Origin: Klebsiella quasipneumoniae subsp. quasipneumoniae
Lineage (GTDB): Bacteria; Pseudomonadota; Gammaproteobacteria; Enterobacterales; Enterobacteriaceae
Assembly (NCBI RefSeq): GCF_020525925.1
Contig: NZ_CP084876.1
Coordinates: 3,038,001 to 3,102,000, forward strand
DNA length: 64,000 nt
Direction of reading: 5' to 3'
Below are positions 8,377 through 18,927 of this stretch, piece after piece (the stretch's first letter is position 1; the number at the start of each line of letters is the position of its first letter). The translations under genes and the position numbers were made by a program. Under the pieces are notes generated by a model. It made no database searches and was not told the origin of the DNA. It was given only the letters and a program-made list of their open reading frames with translations.

Positions 8377-9939
8377 ATGCAAACATCCAAACCGGCACTC
8401 GAGCTTCTCACCAGCGACGCCATCTACCGGGAGAACCCGACGGCGTTATTCCACCAACTGTGCGGCGCCCGTCCGGCCACCCTGTTGCTGGAATCGGCTG
8501 ACATCGACAGCAAAGATGACTTAAAAAGCCTGCTGCTGGTAGACAGCGCGCTGCGTATCACTGCCCTCGGTGACACTGTCACCATTCAGGCCCTCTCCGC
8601 CAACGGCGCCGCGCTGCTGGAGCTGCTGGACGGCGCGCTGCCCTCCGGGATCGCCAATCAGCGCCAGCCCAATGGCCGCATTCTGACCTTCCCGGCGGTC
8701 AGCTCCCTGCTCGATGAAGACGCCCGCCTCTGCTCGCTGTCAGTGTTTGACGCCTTCCGTCTCCTGCAGGAGCTGGTGACCGTCCCGGCCAACGAGCGTG
8801 AAGCGATGTTCTTCGGCGGCCTGTTCGCCTATGACCTGGTGGCCGGCTTTGAAGATCTGCCGCCGCTGCAGAGCGACACCGCCTGCCCGGACTACTGTTT
8901 CTATCTCGCGGAGACCCTGCTGGTCATCGATCATCAGACCAAGCATACCCGCATCCAGGCGAGCCTGTTCACGCCGCTGGAGAGTGAAAAACAGCGCCTG
9001 GAGCAGCGCCTGAGCCAGCTGCGCCAGCAGCTGAACGAGCCGCCGCTGCCGCTGCCGGTCACCACCGTGGCCGAAATGCGCTGCGACGTTGACCAGAGCG
9101 ATGAAGAGTACGGCGCGGTGGTGCGCAAAATGCAGCGCGCGATCCGCGCCGGGGAAATCTTCCAGGTAGTCCCTTCCCGCCGCTTCTCGCTGCCCTGTCC
9201 GTCGCCGCTGGCCGCCTATGATGTGCTGAAGAAGAGCAACCCCAGCCCGTATATGTTCTTTATGCAGGACAACGATTTTACCCTGTTCGGCGCCTCGCCG
9301 GAGAGCTCGCTGAAGTACGATGCCGTCAGCCGTCAGATTGAGATCTACCCCATCGCCGGCACCCGGCCGCGCGGCCGCCGCGCCGACGGTTCGCTGGATC
9401 GCGATCTCGACAGCCGTATCGAACTGGAAATGCGCACCGATCACAAAGAGCTTTCCGAGCACCTGATGCTGGTGGACCTGGCGCGCAACGATCTGGCCCG
9501 CATCTGCACCCCGGGCAGCCGCTATGTCGCCGATTTAACCAAGGTTGACCGTTACTCCTTTGTCATGCATCTGGTCTCCCGGGTGGTGGGTGAACTGCGT
9601 CAGGATCTTGATGTGCTGCACGCCTACCGCGCCTGCATGAACATGGGCACTCTCAGCGGCGCGCCGAAGGTTCGCGCCATGCAGTTGATTGCCGCCGCCG
9701 AAGGTAAACGACGCGGCAGCTACGGCGGCGCGGTGGGCTATTTCACCGCCCACGGCGACCTCGACACCTGCATCGTCATCCGTTCCGCCTACGTGCAGGA
9801 GGGTATCGCTACCGTCCAGGCCGGAGCCGGCATTGTGCTCGACTCGGTTCCCCAGTCGGAAGCGGATGAGACCCGAAATAAAGCCCGCGCGGTGCTGCGC
9901 GCCATTGCCCAGGCCCATCACGCGAAGGAGATTTTCTGA
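8377..9939 (+). CDS. trpE: anthranilate synthase component I
   Basis: Converts chorismate plus ammonia (from the TrpD amidotransferase part) to anthranilate, the first step of tryptophan synthesis. 520 residues, as in E. coli. The N-terminal feedback site LLLES (residues 36-40) that binds tryptophan is intact, and the C-terminal chorismate-binding domain includes [18 protein letters not shown] and [12 protein letters not shown]. Cytoplasmic heterotetramer with TrpD. First structural gene of the operon; its stop overlaps the trpD start by one base (TGATG), giving translational coupling. Confidence 0.98.
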   Translation: MQTSKPALELLTSDAIYRENPTALFHQLCGARPATLLLESADIDSKDDLKSLLLVDSALRITALGDTVTIQALSANGAALLELLDGALPSGIANQRQPNGRILTFPAVSSLLDEDARLCSLSVFDAFRLLQELVTVPANEREAMFFGGLFAYDLVAGFEDLPPLQSDTACPDYCFYLAETLLVIDHQTKHTRIQASLFTPLESEKQRLEQRLSQLRQQLNEPPLPLPVTTVAEMRCDVDQSDEEYGAVVRKMQRAIRAGEIFQVVPSRRFSLPCPSPLAAYDVLKKSNPSPYMFFMQDNDFTLFGASPESSLKYDAVSRQIEIYPIAGTRPRGRRADGSLDRDLDSRIELEMRTDHKELSEHLMLVDLARNDLARICTPGSRYVADLTKVDRYSFVMHLVSRVVGELRQDLDVLHAYRACMNMGTLSGAPKVRAMQLIAAAEGKRRGSYGGAVGYFTAHGDLDTCIVIRSAYVQEGIATVQAGAGIVLDSVPQSEADETRNKARAVLRAIAQAHHAKEIF

Positions 9940-11534
9940 TGGCTGACATTCTGCTGCTCGATAATATCGATTCTTTCACCTATAACCTGGCAGACCAGCT
10001 GCGCGCCAACGGCCATAACGTGGTGATTTACCGTAACTCCGTTCCGGCGCAGGCGCTGATTGAGCGTCTGGGCACCATGGACAACCCGGTGCTGATGCTC
10101 TCCCCTGGCCCGGGTACGCCAAGCGAAGCCGGCTGCATGCCGGAATTGCTGACCCGCATGCGGGGCAAGCTGCCGATCATCGGCATCTGCCTCGGCCACC
10201 AGGCCATTGTCGAAGCCTACGGCGGCTATGTCGGCCAGGCGGGCGAGATCCTCCATGGCAAAGCCTCCAGCATTGAGCACGACGGCCAGGCGATGTTTGC
10301 CGGTCTGGCTAACCCGCTGCCGGTGGCGCGCTACCACTCGCTGGTCGGCAGCAATATTCCCGCCGGGCTGACGATTAACGCCAATTTCAACGGCATGGTG
10401 ATGGCGGTGCGTCACGATGCGGACCGGGTGTGCGGCTTCCAGTTCCACCCGGAATCGATCCTCACCACCCAGGGCGCGCGACTGCTGGAGCAGACTCTGG
10501 CCTGGGCGCTGCAGAAGCTGGAGCATACCAACACCCTCCAGCCGATCCTCGAGAAACTGTACCAGGCGGAAACCCTGAGCCAGCAGGAGAGCCACCAGCT
10601 GTTCTCCGCCGTGGTGCGCGGCGAAGTGAAGCCTGAACAGCTGGCCGCCGCGCTGGTCAGCATGAAAGTGCGCGGCGAGCAGCCGCAGGAAATTGCCGGC
10701 GCCGCCACCGCGCTACTGGAAAACGCCGCGCCGTTCCCGCGCCCGGACTACCTGTTTGCCGACATCGTCGGCACCGGTGGCGACGGCAGCAACAGCATTA
10801 ATATCTCCACCGCCAGCGCGTTTGTCGCCGCCGCCTGTGGATTAAAAGTGGCGAAGCACGGCAACCGCAGCGTCTCCAGTAAATCAGGCTCTTCCGACCT
10901 GCTGGCGGCCTTCGGCATTAATCTCGATATGAACGCCGATAAATCCCGCGCGGCGCTCGATGAGCTGGGCGTCTGCTTCCTGTTCGCGCCCAAGTATCAC
11001 ACCGGTTTCCGCCACGCGATGCCGGTCCGTCAGCAGTTGAAGACCCGTACCCTGTTTAATGTGCTGGGACCGCTGATCAACCCGGCGCATCCGCCGCTGG
11101 CGCTGATTGGCGTCTACAGCCCGGAGCTGGTGTTGCCGATTGCGGAAACCCTGCGCGTACTCGGTTATCAGCGCGCGGCCGTGGTGCACAGCGGCGGGAT
11201 GGATGAAGTCTCGCTGCATGCGCCCACGGTGGTCGCCGAGCTGCATGCCGGAGAAATCAAAAGCTATCAGTTGACCGCCGACGACTTCGGCCTGACGCCT
11301 TACCATCAGGCGCAGCTGGCGGGCGGTACGCCGGAAGAAAACCGTGACATTCTGACGCGCTTGCTACAAGGTAAAGGTGAAGCCGCTCACGAAGCCGCCG
11401 TCGCCGCCAACGTCGCCATGTTGATGCGTTTACACGGGCATGAAGATCTGAAAGCTAACGCTCAGCAGGTACTGGATGTGCTGCACAGCGGCGCGGCCTA
11501 TGACAGAGTGACCGCCTTAGCGGCAAGAGGGTAA
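9939..11534 (+). CDS. trpD: anthranilate synthase component II / anthranilate phosphoribosyltransferase (TrpGD fusion)
   Basis: 531-residue bifunctional protein. The N-terminal ~195 residues are a class I glutamine amidotransferase (TrpG) with nucleophile Cys84 in GICLGHQA and the His-x-Glu of FQFHPESI. The remainder is anthranilate phosphoribosyltransferase (TrpD) with the PRPP motif [14 protein letters not shown]. It supplies ammonia to TrpE and then adds phosphoribose to anthranilate. The fusion is the normal enteric arrangement. Only three bases separate it from trpC. Confidence 0.98.
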   Translation: MADILLLDNIDSFTYNLADQLRANGHNVVIYRNSVPAQALIERLGTMDNPVLMLSPGPGTPSEAGCMPELLTRMRGKLPIIGICLGHQAIVEAYGGYVGQAGEILHGKASSIEHDGQAMFAGLANPLPVARYHSLVGSNIPAGLTINANFNGMVMAVRHDADRVCGFQFHPESILTTQGARLLEQTLAWALQKLEHTNTLQPILEKLYQAETLSQQESHQLFSAVVRGEVKPEQLAAALVSMKVRGEQPQEIAGAATALLENAAPFPRPDYLFADIVGTGGDGSNSINISTASAFVAAACGLKVAKHGNRSVSSKSGSSDLLAAFGINLDMNADKSRAALDELGVCFLFAPKYHTGFRHAMPVRQQLKTRTLFNVLGPLINPAHPPLALIGVYSPELVLPIAETLRVLGYQRAAVVHSGGMDEVSLHAPTVVAELHAGEIKSYQLTADDFGLTPYHQAQLAGGTPEENRDILTRLLQGKGEAAHEAAVAANVAMLMRLHGHEDLKANAQQVLDVLHSGAAYDRVTALAARG

Positions 11535-11537
11535 AGA

Positions 11538-12896
11538 ATGCAGACCGTTTTAGCAAAAATCGTTGCCGACAAAGCGATTTGGGTGGAAGCCCGCAAACAA
11601 CAACAACCGTTAGCCAGTTTTCAGAATGAGGTCGTCCCGACGCAGCGCAATTTCTATGACGCGCTGGCCGGCACCCGCACCGCGTTTATTCTCGAGTGCA
11701 AAAAGGCCTCGCCGTCGAAGGGGTTGATTCGCGAAGATTTCGATCCGGCGGCGATCGCCAGCATCTACAAACACTACGCCTCGGCGATCTCGGTGCTGTG
11801 TGATGAGAAATATTTCCAGGGCAGCTTCGATTTTCTGCCGATCGTCAGCAAGGTCGCGCCGCAGCCGATCCTGTGTAAGGACTTCACCATCGACCCTTAC
11901 CAGATCTACCTGGCGCGCTACTATCAGGCCGACGCCTGCCTGCTGATGCTCTCGGTGCTCGACGATGAACAATATCGTCAGCTCTCCGCGGTGGCTCACA
12001 GCCTGAATATGGGCGTGCTGACCGAAGTCAGCAATGAAGAGGAGCTGGAGCGCGCCATCGCTCTGAAGGCGAAGGTGGTGGGCATTAACAACCGCGACCT
12101 GCGCGATATGTCGATTGACCTTAACCGCACCCGTCAGCTGGCGGCGCGTCTCGGCCCGGATGTCACGGTGATCAGCGAATCCGGCATCCATACCTATGCC
12201 GAAGTGCGTGAGCTGAGCCACTTCGCCAACGGCTTCCTGATCGGCTCCGCCCTGATGGAGCAGGCGGATCTGGAAGCGGCCGTCAAACGCGTGCTGCTCG
12301 GCGAGAACAAAGTGTGCGGCCTGACGCGCCCACAGGATGCCCAGGTGGCCTGGGAGTCCGGCGCCATCTACGGTGGCCTGATCTTCGTCCCGACCTCACC
12401 GCGGGCGGTAAATGACGCCCAGGCCAAAGCGGTGATCGCCGCCGCGCCGCTGCAGTACGTCGGCGTCTTCCGCAATGCGCCGCTGGACGAGGTGGTCGCC
12501 CGCGCCCAGGCCCTGGGGCTGGCCGCCGTGCAGCTGCACGGTGATGAAGACCAGGCTTATATCGACGCGCTGCGCGACGCCCTCGCGGATAACGTCCGCA
12601 TCTGGAAAGCGTTGAGCGTTGGTGAAACTTTGCCGGCCCGTACACTCCGCCATGTCGATAAGTATCTGCTCGACAACGGCCAGGGCGGCAGCGGCCAGCG
12701 TTTTGACTGGAGCCTGCTGCAGGGCCAGGATCTGCGCAACGTTATGCTGGCCGGCGGCCTCGGCGCCGATAACTGTGTGGAAGCGGCCAAAAGCGGCTGT
12801 GCCGGACTCGATTTCAATTCAGGCGTAGAGTCGCAACCCGGGATTAAAGACGCCAGCAAGCTGGCCTCCGTTTTCCAGACGCTGCGCGCATATTAA
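11538..12896 (+). CDS. trpC: indole-3-glycerol-phosphate synthase / phosphoribosylanthranilate isomerase (TrpCF fusion)
   Basis: 452-residue bifunctional enzyme, the usual enteric TrpC-TrpF fusion. TrpC half (1-~255): FILECKKASPSKG with the catalytic Lys, and GINNRDL plus SESGI at the phosphate site. TrpF half (~256-452): KVCGLTRPQDA with the catalytic Cys, VQLHGDED, and AGGLGADN. It performs the isomerisation and ring closure steps between phosphoribosylanthranilate and indoleglycerol phosphate. Followed after nine bases by trpB, with AAGGAG just before it. Confidence 0.98.
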   Translation: MQTVLAKIVADKAIWVEARKQQQPLASFQNEVVPTQRNFYDALAGTRTAFILECKKASPSKGLIREDFDPAAIASIYKHYASAISVLCDEKYFQGSFDFLPIVSKVAPQPILCKDFTIDPYQIYLARYYQADACLLMLSVLDDEQYRQLSAVAHSLNMGVLTEVSNEEELERAIALKAKVVGINNRDLRDMSIDLNRTRQLAARLGPDVTVISESGIHTYAEVRELSHFANGFLIGSALMEQADLEAAVKRVLLGENKVCGLTRPQDAQVAWESGAIYGGLIFVPTSPRAVNDAQAKAVIAAAPLQYVGVFRNAPLDEVVARAQALGLAAVQLHGDEDQAYIDALRDALADNVRIWKALSVGETLPARTLRHVDKYLLDNGQGGSGQRFDWSLLQGQDLRNVMLAGGLGADNCVEAAKSGCAGLDFNSGVESQPGIKDASKLASVFQTLRAY

Positions 12897-12905
12897 GGAG
12901 CAATA

Positions 12906-14099
12906 ATGAGCACTTTACTGAACCCCTACTTCGGCGAATTCGGCGGCATGTATGTGCCGCAGATCCTGATGCCCGCCCTGCGCCAGCTGGAAGAAGCCTT
13001 TGTCAGCGCGCAGAAGGACCCGGCCTTTCAGGCGGAATTCACCGACCTGCTGAAAAACTACGCCGGTCGTCCGACGGCCCTGACCAAATGCCGGAACCTG
13101 ACCGAAGGGACCCGCACCACCCTGTACCTGAAACGCGAAGATCTGCTGCACGGCGGCGCGCACAAAACCAACCAGGTACTGGGCCAGGCTCTGCTGGCCA
13201 AACGGATGGGCAAAACCGAAATTATCGCCGAGACCGGCGCCGGCCAGCACGGCGTCGCCTCAGCGCTGGCCAGCGCCCTGCTCGGCCTGAAATGCCGTAT
13301 CTACATGGGCGCTAAGGACGTCGAGCGCCAGTCGCCGAACGTCTTCCGTATGCGCCTGATGGGCGCCGAAGTGATCCCGGTGCACAGCGGCTCCGCCACG
13401 CTGAAAGATGCCTGTAACGAGGCGCTGCGCGACTGGTCCGGCAGCTACGAGAAGGCGCACTATATGCTGGGCACCGCCGCCGGTCCGCACCCGTTCCCAA
13501 CCATCGTGCGTGAATTCCAGCGCATGATTGGCGAAGAGACCAAAGCGCAGATCCTCGAAAAAGAGGGACGCCTGCCGGACGCGGTGATCGCCTGCGTCGG
13601 CGGCGGATCAAACGCCATCGGCATGTTCGCTGATTTTATCGAGGAAACCCATGTCGGCCTGATCGGCGTGGAGCCTGCCGGGCACGGTATCGAAAGCGGG
13701 GAGCACGGCGCGCCGCTGAAGCATGGTCGCGTTGGGATCTACTTCGGCATGAAGTCGCCGATGATGCAAACCGCCGACGGCCAGATCGAGGAATCTTACT
13801 CCATTTCCGCCGGGCTGGACTTCCCGTCCGTTGGGCCGCAGCACGCGTATCTGAACAGCACCGGGCGCGCCGACTATGTGTCGATCACCGACGACGAAGC
13901 GCTGGACGCGTTCAAAGCGCTCTCCCGCCACGAAGGGATCATCCCGGCGCTGGAGTCCTCGCACGCCCTGGCCCACGCGCTGAAGATGATGCGCGAAAAC
14001 CCGGAAAAAGAGCAGCTGCTGGTGGTTAACCTCTCCGGCCGCGGCGATAAAGACATTTTCACCGTACACGACATCCTGAAAGCGCGAGGGGAAATCTGA
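12906..14099 (+). CDS. trpB: tryptophan synthase beta subunit
   Basis: PLP enzyme joining indole and serine into tryptophan. 397 residues. Lys87 in GGAHKTNQ forms the Schiff base with PLP; the [10 protein letters not shown] loop binds its phosphate; ETGAGQHG near residue 109 carries the substrate-carboxylate-binding and catalytic Glu. Forms the alpha2-beta2 complex with TrpA, which channels indole through a tunnel. Its stop overlaps the trpA ATG by one base, consistent with the 1:1 stoichiometry. Confidence 0.98.
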   Translation: MSTLLNPYFGEFGGMYVPQILMPALRQLEEAFVSAQKDPAFQAEFTDLLKNYAGRPTALTKCRNLTEGTRTTLYLKREDLLHGGAHKTNQVLGQALLAKRMGKTEIIAETGAGQHGVASALASALLGLKCRIYMGAKDVERQSPNVFRMRLMGAEVIPVHSGSATLKDACNEALRDWSGSYEKAHYMLGTAAGPHPFPTIVREFQRMIGEETKAQILEKEGRLPDAVIACVGGGSNAIGMFADFIEETHVGLIGVEPAGHGIESGEHGAPLKHGRVGIYFGMKSPMMQTADGQIEESYSISAGLDFPSVGPQHAYLNSTGRADYVSITDDEALDAFKALSRHEGIIPALESSHALAHALKMMRENPEKEQLLVVNLSGRGDKDIFTVHDILKARGEI

Positions 14100-14908
14100 T
14101 GGAACGCTATGAGACGCTGTTTGCCCAACTAAAAAACCGCCAGGAAGGCGCCTTCGTCCCCTTTGTGACCCTTGGCGATCCGGGACCGGAGCAGTCGCTG
14201 AAAATTATCGATGCGCTGATCGAAGGCGGCGCCGATGCCCTTGAGCTGGGGATCCCCTTCTCCGACCCGCTGGCGGACGGCCCGACCATCCAGGGCGCGG
14301 CCCTGCGCGCCTTCGCCGCGGGGGTGACCCCGGCGCAGTGCTTTGAGATGCTGGCGGCGATCCGCCAGAAGCATCCGACGATCCCAATCGGCCTGCTGAT
14401 GTACGCCAACCTCGTCTTCAGCCCGGGTATCGATGAGTTCTATGCCCAGTGCGCCCGCGTCGGCGTCGACTCGGTGCTGGTCGCCGACGTGCCGGTGGAA
14501 GAGTCCGCCCCGTTCCGCCAGGCGGCGATGCGCCATAACATCGCGCCGATTTTCATCTGCCCGCCCAATGCGGATGACGATTTACTGCGCCAGATTGCCT
14601 CATATGGCCGCGGCTACACCTATCTGCTGTCGCGCGCCGGGGTGACGGGTGCGGAAAATCGCGCTGCGCTGCCGCTGCACCATCTGGTGGAGAAGCTGGC
14701 GGAATATCACGCCGCGCCGCCGCTGCAGGGCTTTGGCATCTCCGCGCCGGAGCAGGTGAGCGCCGCCATTGACGCCGGCGCCGCCGGGGCGATCTCCGGT
14801 TCCGCCATCGTCAAAATCATCGAACGCCATCTTGATGAGCCGCAGGCCATGCTCGACGAGCTGAAAGCCTTCGTCCAGAGCCTGAAGGCGGCGACCAAAA
14901 CCGCCTGA
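14099..14908 (+). CDS. trpA: tryptophan synthase alpha subunit
   Basis: TIM-barrel enzyme that splits indoleglycerol phosphate to indole and glyceraldehyde 3-phosphate. 269 residues (E. coli 268). Catalytic Glu49 ([10 protein letters not shown]) and Asp60 ([10 protein letters not shown]) are both present, as is the phosphate loop around GISAPEQ and GSAIVKII. Last gene of the operon. Beyond it the map departs from E. coli: the yciGFE genes are absent and an accessory block begins. Confidence 0.98.
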   Translation: MERYETLFAQLKNRQEGAFVPFVTLGDPGPEQSLKIIDALIEGGADALELGIPFSDPLADGPTIQGAALRAFAAGVTPAQCFEMLAAIRQKHPTIPIGLLMYANLVFSPGIDEFYAQCARVGVDSVLVADVPVEESAPFRQAAMRHNIAPIFICPPNADDDLLRQIASYGRGYTYLLSRAGVTGAENRAALPLHHLVEKLAEYHAAPPLQGFGISAPEQVSAAIDAGAAGAISGSAIVKIIERHLDEPQAMLDELKAFVQSLKAATKTA

Positions 14909-14914
14909 CCGTCA

Positions 14915-14944
14915 GCCGCCTGGCCTTGCGCCGGGCGGCGATTT
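14915..14944 (+). terminator. possible trp operon terminator
   Basis: Nine-base stem GCCGCCTGG (14915-14923) with CCGGGCGGC (14931-14939), one T-G wobble, followed by only GATTTCC. Position just after trpA fits trp t, but the T-tract is poor. Confidence 0.5.
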
Positions 14945-15084
14945 CCTCGCGTTCTCTCCCCCTCCACGTCATCTTGCACGCCTGCACATCAGACTGAACG
15001 ATGATCGACACCTTGACGCCAGGCGATGCGCTTTAACGTGGAAATTGATGGCGGGCGGATACCGAAGATTTGCACCATGTTGAA

Positions 15085-15122
15085 AGTAAAAATATCGCTC
15101 TCCCTGGTACAGGAGAGCGATA
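15085..15122 (-). terminator. terminator of the tartrate cluster
   Basis: Perfect 11-base stem TATCGCTCTCC / GGAGAGCGATA (15093-15103 and 15112-15122). Read on the minus strand it is followed by ATATTTTTAC, a good T-rich tail, and it sits directly after the stop of the glycerate kinase gene. Confidence 0.85.
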
Positions 15123-15124
15123 GG

Positions 15125-16384
15125 TCAGGCAATCAATATTGCCCGAATATCGTTTATGTTGGTTAGCGTTGGGCCGGTCATTACCAGGTCATCGAGCGCA
15201 TGAAAATAGCTATAGCTATCGTGTGCATCAAGATAACTAGCCGCATTTAGACCACCCATTATGCCGCGTGTTAGCGTGTCCGGGAATACCAGCGCACCTG
15301 CTGCATCTTCCGTTCCGTCGATACCATCACTGTCGCCGGCGATTGCCCATATACCGCTTTCTCCCTGCAACGCACAGGCCAGACTGAGCGCAAATTCAGT
15401 ATTACGACCCCCTTTCCCGTGCTGACCCTGACTTACCGTCACGGTGGTTTCGCCCCCCGACAATAGCACTGCCGGACCGGAAACCGGATGACCATATTGC
15501 TTCACGGATTTAGCAATCCCGGCCATAACAATGGCCACTTCACGACTTTCGCCTTCTAACGCATCGCCGAGAATAAGCGGCGTCAGTCCGTGTCTGCACG
15601 CAGCCAGCGCGGCAGCCTGCAAAGCCAGCTGCGGCGTGGCAATGAGTTTTACTTCGCTGTTCACTGCGCTTTCAACCGGGCCTGCCGGCTGGCTTAGCAG
15701 TTTATGAACAGGTTCCGGGGTCTGAATACCGTAGCGCTGAAGTACCCGAAGCGCATCAAGCGGCGTGCTGTCATCGGCGACAGTAGGACCTGATGCCACA
15801 TCTGCCGGGTTATCCCCCGGCACATCGCTGATAATCAGTGACACAATACGGGCCGGTTGCGCCATTCTTGCCAGCTTGCCGCCTTTCACCGCGGAGAGAT
15901 GACGACGTACCAGATTCATCTCTTTGATATTGGCACCGCTGTGCAGTAGCGCGCGGGTAATGGCCTGCTTATCTTTCAATATTAATCCTGGTGCGGGCAG
16001 CGCCATCAACGCCGAACCGCCACCGGAAATGAGCGCCAGCACCAGGTCATCAGAGGTCAATCCGCGCAGCGCTTCCACAATCAGCATGGCGGCAACTTCG
16101 CTCATCGAATCCGATACCGGATGAGCAGCCTCGATAATCCGGATGCGACCAGCAGGCACCGCGTAACCGTAACGCGTCACCACCACGCCAGACACATCCA
16201 CATCCGGCCAGGCTGCATCCACAGCCGCTGCCATTGCCGCCGAGGCTTTACCGGCACCGATTACCACGCAGCGGCCACGCGGTTTTTCCGGCAGGTTAGA
16301 CAGAATCGCAGGCCCGGCTCGGGCGCTGTCGACAGCATGCTGAAAAATATCCTGCAGGATCTCTGCAGGCTGTTCATTTATCAT
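15125..16384 (-). CDS. ttuD: glycerate 2-kinase (MOFRL family), TtuD-like
   Basis: 419 residues, the type-II glycerate kinase / MOFRL family, often labelled hydroxypyruvate reductase from the Agrobacterium ttuD literature. Visible: VIGAGKASAAMA near residue 42, LISGGGSALMALP near 118 and LLSGGETTVTV plus GGRNTEFALS in the C-terminal MOFRL domain. Expected to phosphorylate D-glycerate to 2-phosphoglycerate, sending tartrate carbon into glycolysis. Starts two bases after the ttuC-like stop, so it is in one operon with the dehydrogenase and the transporter. The symbol rests on family and context. Confidence 0.82.
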   Translation of the reverse strand: MINEQPAEILQDIFQHAVDSARAGPAILSNLPEKPRGRCVVIGAGKASAAMAAAVDAAWPDVDVSGVVVTRYGYAVPAGRIRIIEAAHPVSDSMSEVAAMLIVEALRGLTSDDLVLALISGGGSALMALPAPGLILKDKQAITRALLHSGANIKEMNLVRRHLSAVKGGKLARMAQPARIVSLIISDVPGDNPADVASGPTVADDSTPLDALRVLQRYGIQTPEPVHKLLSQPAGPVESAVNSEVKLIATPQLALQAAALAACRHGLTPLILGDALEGESREVAIVMAGIAKSVKQYGHPVSGPAVLLSGGETTVTVSQGQHGKGGRNTEFALSLACALQGESGIWAIAGDSDGIDGTEDAAGALVFPDTLTRGIMGGLNAASYLDAHDSYSYFHALDDLVMTGPTLTNINDIRAILIA

Positions 16385-16386
16385 GG

Positions 16387-17475
16387 TTATACGGTCTCGG
16401 CGATATTTGCTCTGGCTTCAATAAATTCCACTACAGCGCGGGTGACGTCCGCGGTACTGGCCGTTCCACCGACATCTGGCGTCAGAATGCCTTTCTCACA
16501 AACATATTCGATACTTTCCATAATCATCGCCGCGGCGTTACGCTCTCCCAGATGTTCAAGCATCTGTACCGCAGTCCAGAAGGTTGCTATCGGGTTAGCA
16601 ATGCCTTTGCCGGTGATATCAAAAGCTGAACCATGGATAGGTTCGAACATGGAAGGGAAGCGGCGTTCCGGATCAATATTGGCGGTCGGCGCTACGCCCA
16701 GACTGCCCGCCAGCGCGCCGGCCAGATCGGAAAGGATATCGGCATGCAAATTGGTGGCAACGATGGTATCCAGGGTCTGGGGATGCAGCGTCATGCGGTG
16801 CGTCATCGCATCGACCAGCATCTTGTCCCACTGCACATCCGGGAATTCCTGCGCCACCTCGGCGGCAATCTCATCCCACATCACCATTCCGTGGCGCTGG
16901 GCGTTGGATTTAGTCACCACGGTCAGCAGTTTACGTGGACGAGACTGCGCCAGTCTGAAGGCATAGCGCATAATGCGAGTAACCCCGACGCGGGTGAAGA
17001 TGGCCACCTCGGTGCCGACTTCTTCCGGTAAGCCACGGTGTGCACGGCCGCCGTTACCGGAATACTCACCTTCGGAGTTTTCGCGCACAATCACCCAGTC
17101 AAGATCGCCGGGCCCGCGGTTGCGCAGCGGTGAGGTGACACCCGGCAGGATTTTGGTTGGACGCACGTTGGCGTACTGGTCAAACCCCTGGCAAATTGGC
17201 AGGCGCAGACCCCAGAGTGTGATGTGGTCAGGGACATCCGGTGCGCCCACCGCGCCGAAGTAAATGGCATCAAATTTTTTTAGTGTGTTCAGCCCTTCTT
17301 CCGGCATCATCACGCCATGTTTTTTGTAATAGTCCGACCCCCAGTCAAAGGTCTCCACATCAAACTTCAGCTGCGGATCGTGGCGTGTCAGTGCATGCAG
17401 CACTTCAACACCTGCCGAGATGACTTCAGGACCAATACCGTCGGCAGGTATGGCGGCAATTTTATAGTTACGCAT
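16387..17475 (-). CDS. ttuC: tartrate dehydrogenase/decarboxylase-type enzyme
   Basis: 362-residue member of the isocitrate/isopropylmalate dehydrogenase family, subgroup TtuC/DmlA (tartrate dehydrogenase, D-malate dehydrogenase). Seen: IPADGIGPEVI at the N-terminus, VRENSEGEYSGNGGR near 130 (substrate and NAD region), TKSNAQRHG near 195, ATNLHADILSDLAG with the metal-binding aspartates near 245 and PIHGSAFDITGKG near 285. Expected NAD- and divalent-metal-dependent oxidation/decarboxylation of tartrate toward D-glycerate. D-malate activity cannot be excluded; the adjacent glycerate kinase favours tartrate. Confidence 0.85.
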   Translation of the reverse strand: MRNYKIAAIPADGIGPEVISAGVEVLHALTRHDPQLKFDVETFDWGSDYYKKHGVMMPEEGLNTLKKFDAIYFGAVGAPDVPDHITLWGLRLPICQGFDQYANVRPTKILPGVTSPLRNRGPGDLDWVIVRENSEGEYSGNGGRAHRGLPEEVGTEVAIFTRVGVTRIMRYAFRLAQSRPRKLLTVVTKSNAQRHGMVMWDEIAAEVAQEFPDVQWDKMLVDAMTHRMTLHPQTLDTIVATNLHADILSDLAGALAGSLGVAPTANIDPERRFPSMFEPIHGSAFDITGKGIANPIATFWTAVQMLEHLGERNAAAMIMESIEYVCEKGILTPDVGGTASTADVTRAVVEFIEARANIAETV

Positions 17476-17489
17476 AGTAAATTCTCCGG

Positions 17490-18800
17490 TTAATGAGTAT
17501 GAGGATGAGTGAGTTCTGCCGTTTGCGGTTTACCCGCCCTGGCAGAAAGGATCAGGACAATGAGGGCCGAAATAGCCAGCAATCCGGCGACAAAGTACAG
17601 GCCCCAGGTGTAGCTACCGGTCTGCTCGCGGATCACGCCAATCATCATCGGGCCGACAAAGCCGCCCAGATTGCCGATGGAGTTAATCGTGGCAATACCC
17701 GCGGCCGCAGCCGGGCCGCTGAGGAACACAGTAGGCATACTCCAAAGGGGCGGTTTCGAGGCGCTGATGCCTGCGGTGACCAGGGTTAAGGCAACAATCA
17801 CGGTAAACAGTGTGCTGACGTTACCGGCGTAAATCAGACCGGCTGCTGCCAGCAGGCAGGCACCAATCACATGCCAGCTGCGCTCTCTGGTGCGGTCAGA
17901 ATGCCGCGCCCACAGGATCATGGCGATGACGCCGATGACCGCCGGGAAGGCGTTGAGGAAGCCAATCTCCAGTGAGGTAGCACCGAAGCTGCGGATGATT
18001 TGCGGGGACCAGATGCCAAGTGTGTACAAGCCGGCAGAAGTACCGAAATAGACCAGCGCCAGAGCCAGTACCCGCTTATCCGCCAGTCCTTTCCATGCGC
18101 TGCTGTGGTTCTGTTTTGCCGCCCGGGCCAGCTCCTCGGCCTGCATGGTGTTTTCCAGCCATGCACGCTCTTCGTCAGTCAGCCATTTGGCTTTGGCCGG
18201 ACGATCGGTAAGAAAGAACAGAACCACAACGCCGAGTATCAGCGCTGGCAAGGCTTCCAGCACAAACATCCACTGCCAGCCGGCGTAGCCGAGAAAGCCA
18301 TGCATCTCCAGCAGGGCGGCAGAAACAGGCGATCCCAATGCTGTAGAGAGCGGGGCTGCGGCCATAAAGATGGCGGTAACCTGCGCGCGTCTGGCTGCCG
18401 GGAACCAATAACTGAGATAAAGGATAATTCCCGGGAAGAAACCGGCTTCCGCTACACCGAGTAGAAAACGCAGAATGTAGAAGCTCGTCGTACCCTGCAC
18501 AAAAGCCATGCAGCCAGAGACCAGGCCCCAGGTGATCATGACGCGGGCAATCCAGATGCGGGCGCCTACTTTATGGAGAATTAAGTTTGACGGCACCTCA
18601 AACAGAAAGTACCCCAGGAAGAAGATGCCGGCGCCCAGCCCAAAAACGGTGGGTGAAAAACCCAGATCCTGATTCATGGTCAGGGCGGCAAAGCCAATGT
18701 TGACACGGTCGAGGAAGGCAATGAAGTACAGCAGCATGATGAAAGGAATAATGCGCAGGGTAACCTTGCGCATCACCTTCTTTTCGAGGTCGTTTTTCAT
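17490..18800 (-). CDS. ttuB: MFS transporter, tartrate (TtuB) type
   Basis: 436-residue major facilitator of the anion:cation symporter group (phthalate/tartrate permease-like), with twelve predicted membrane helices. Motifs: IPFIMLLYFIAFLDRVNIGFA at helix 1, GYFLFEVPSNLI at helix 2 and SYWFPAARRAQ between helices 4 and 5. ATG at 18800 is chosen because the product then begins MKNDLEKKVMRKV as in the family and GGAGC lies just upstream; an upstream ATG at 18884 adds an unconserved 28 residues. First gene of the operon, divergent from the LysR gene. Likely takes up tartrate by proton symport. Confidence 0.83.
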   Translation of the reverse strand: MKNDLEKKVMRKVTLRIIPFIMLLYFIAFLDRVNIGFAALTMNQDLGFSPTVFGLGAGIFFLGYFLFEVPSNLILHKVGARIWIARVMITWGLVSGCMAFVQGTTSFYILRFLLGVAEAGFFPGIILYLSYWFPAARRAQVTAIFMAAAPLSTALGSPVSAALLEMHGFLGYAGWQWMFVLEALPALILGVVVLFFLTDRPAKAKWLTDEERAWLENTMQAEELARAAKQNHSSAWKGLADKRVLALALVYFGTSAGLYTLGIWSPQIIRSFGATSLEIGFLNAFPAVIGVIAMILWARHSDRTRERSWHVIGACLLAAAGLIYAGNVSTLFTVIVALTLVTAGISASKPPLWSMPTVFLSGPAAAAGIATINSIGNLGGFVGPMMIGVIREQTGSYTWGLYFVAGLLAISALIVLILSARAGKPQTAELTHPHTH

Positions 18801-18927
18801 GACGGATGCTCCATAGTGATGTAGGGTTGTTATCGTTTTGTAATAAACCCAGTATGAAGTTTTGAACCGCTTTATCATCGGCATGGCTTTATATAAATAA
18901 TTTGCATAATCAGGTTTTGGTGAAAAA
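18801..18927. promoter_or_regulatory. ttuB-LysR divergent control region
   Basis: 127 bases, A+T-rich, between the divergent transporter and LysR genes. LysR regulators normally bind such a region and control both directions. I see no unambiguous T-N11-A operator, so the site is placed by position only. Confidence 0.5.

Noticed and set aside
8187-8423. Minus-strand frames across trpL and the attenuator
   Set aside because: Overlap the trp operator, leader peptide and terminator, which fully explain the sequence.
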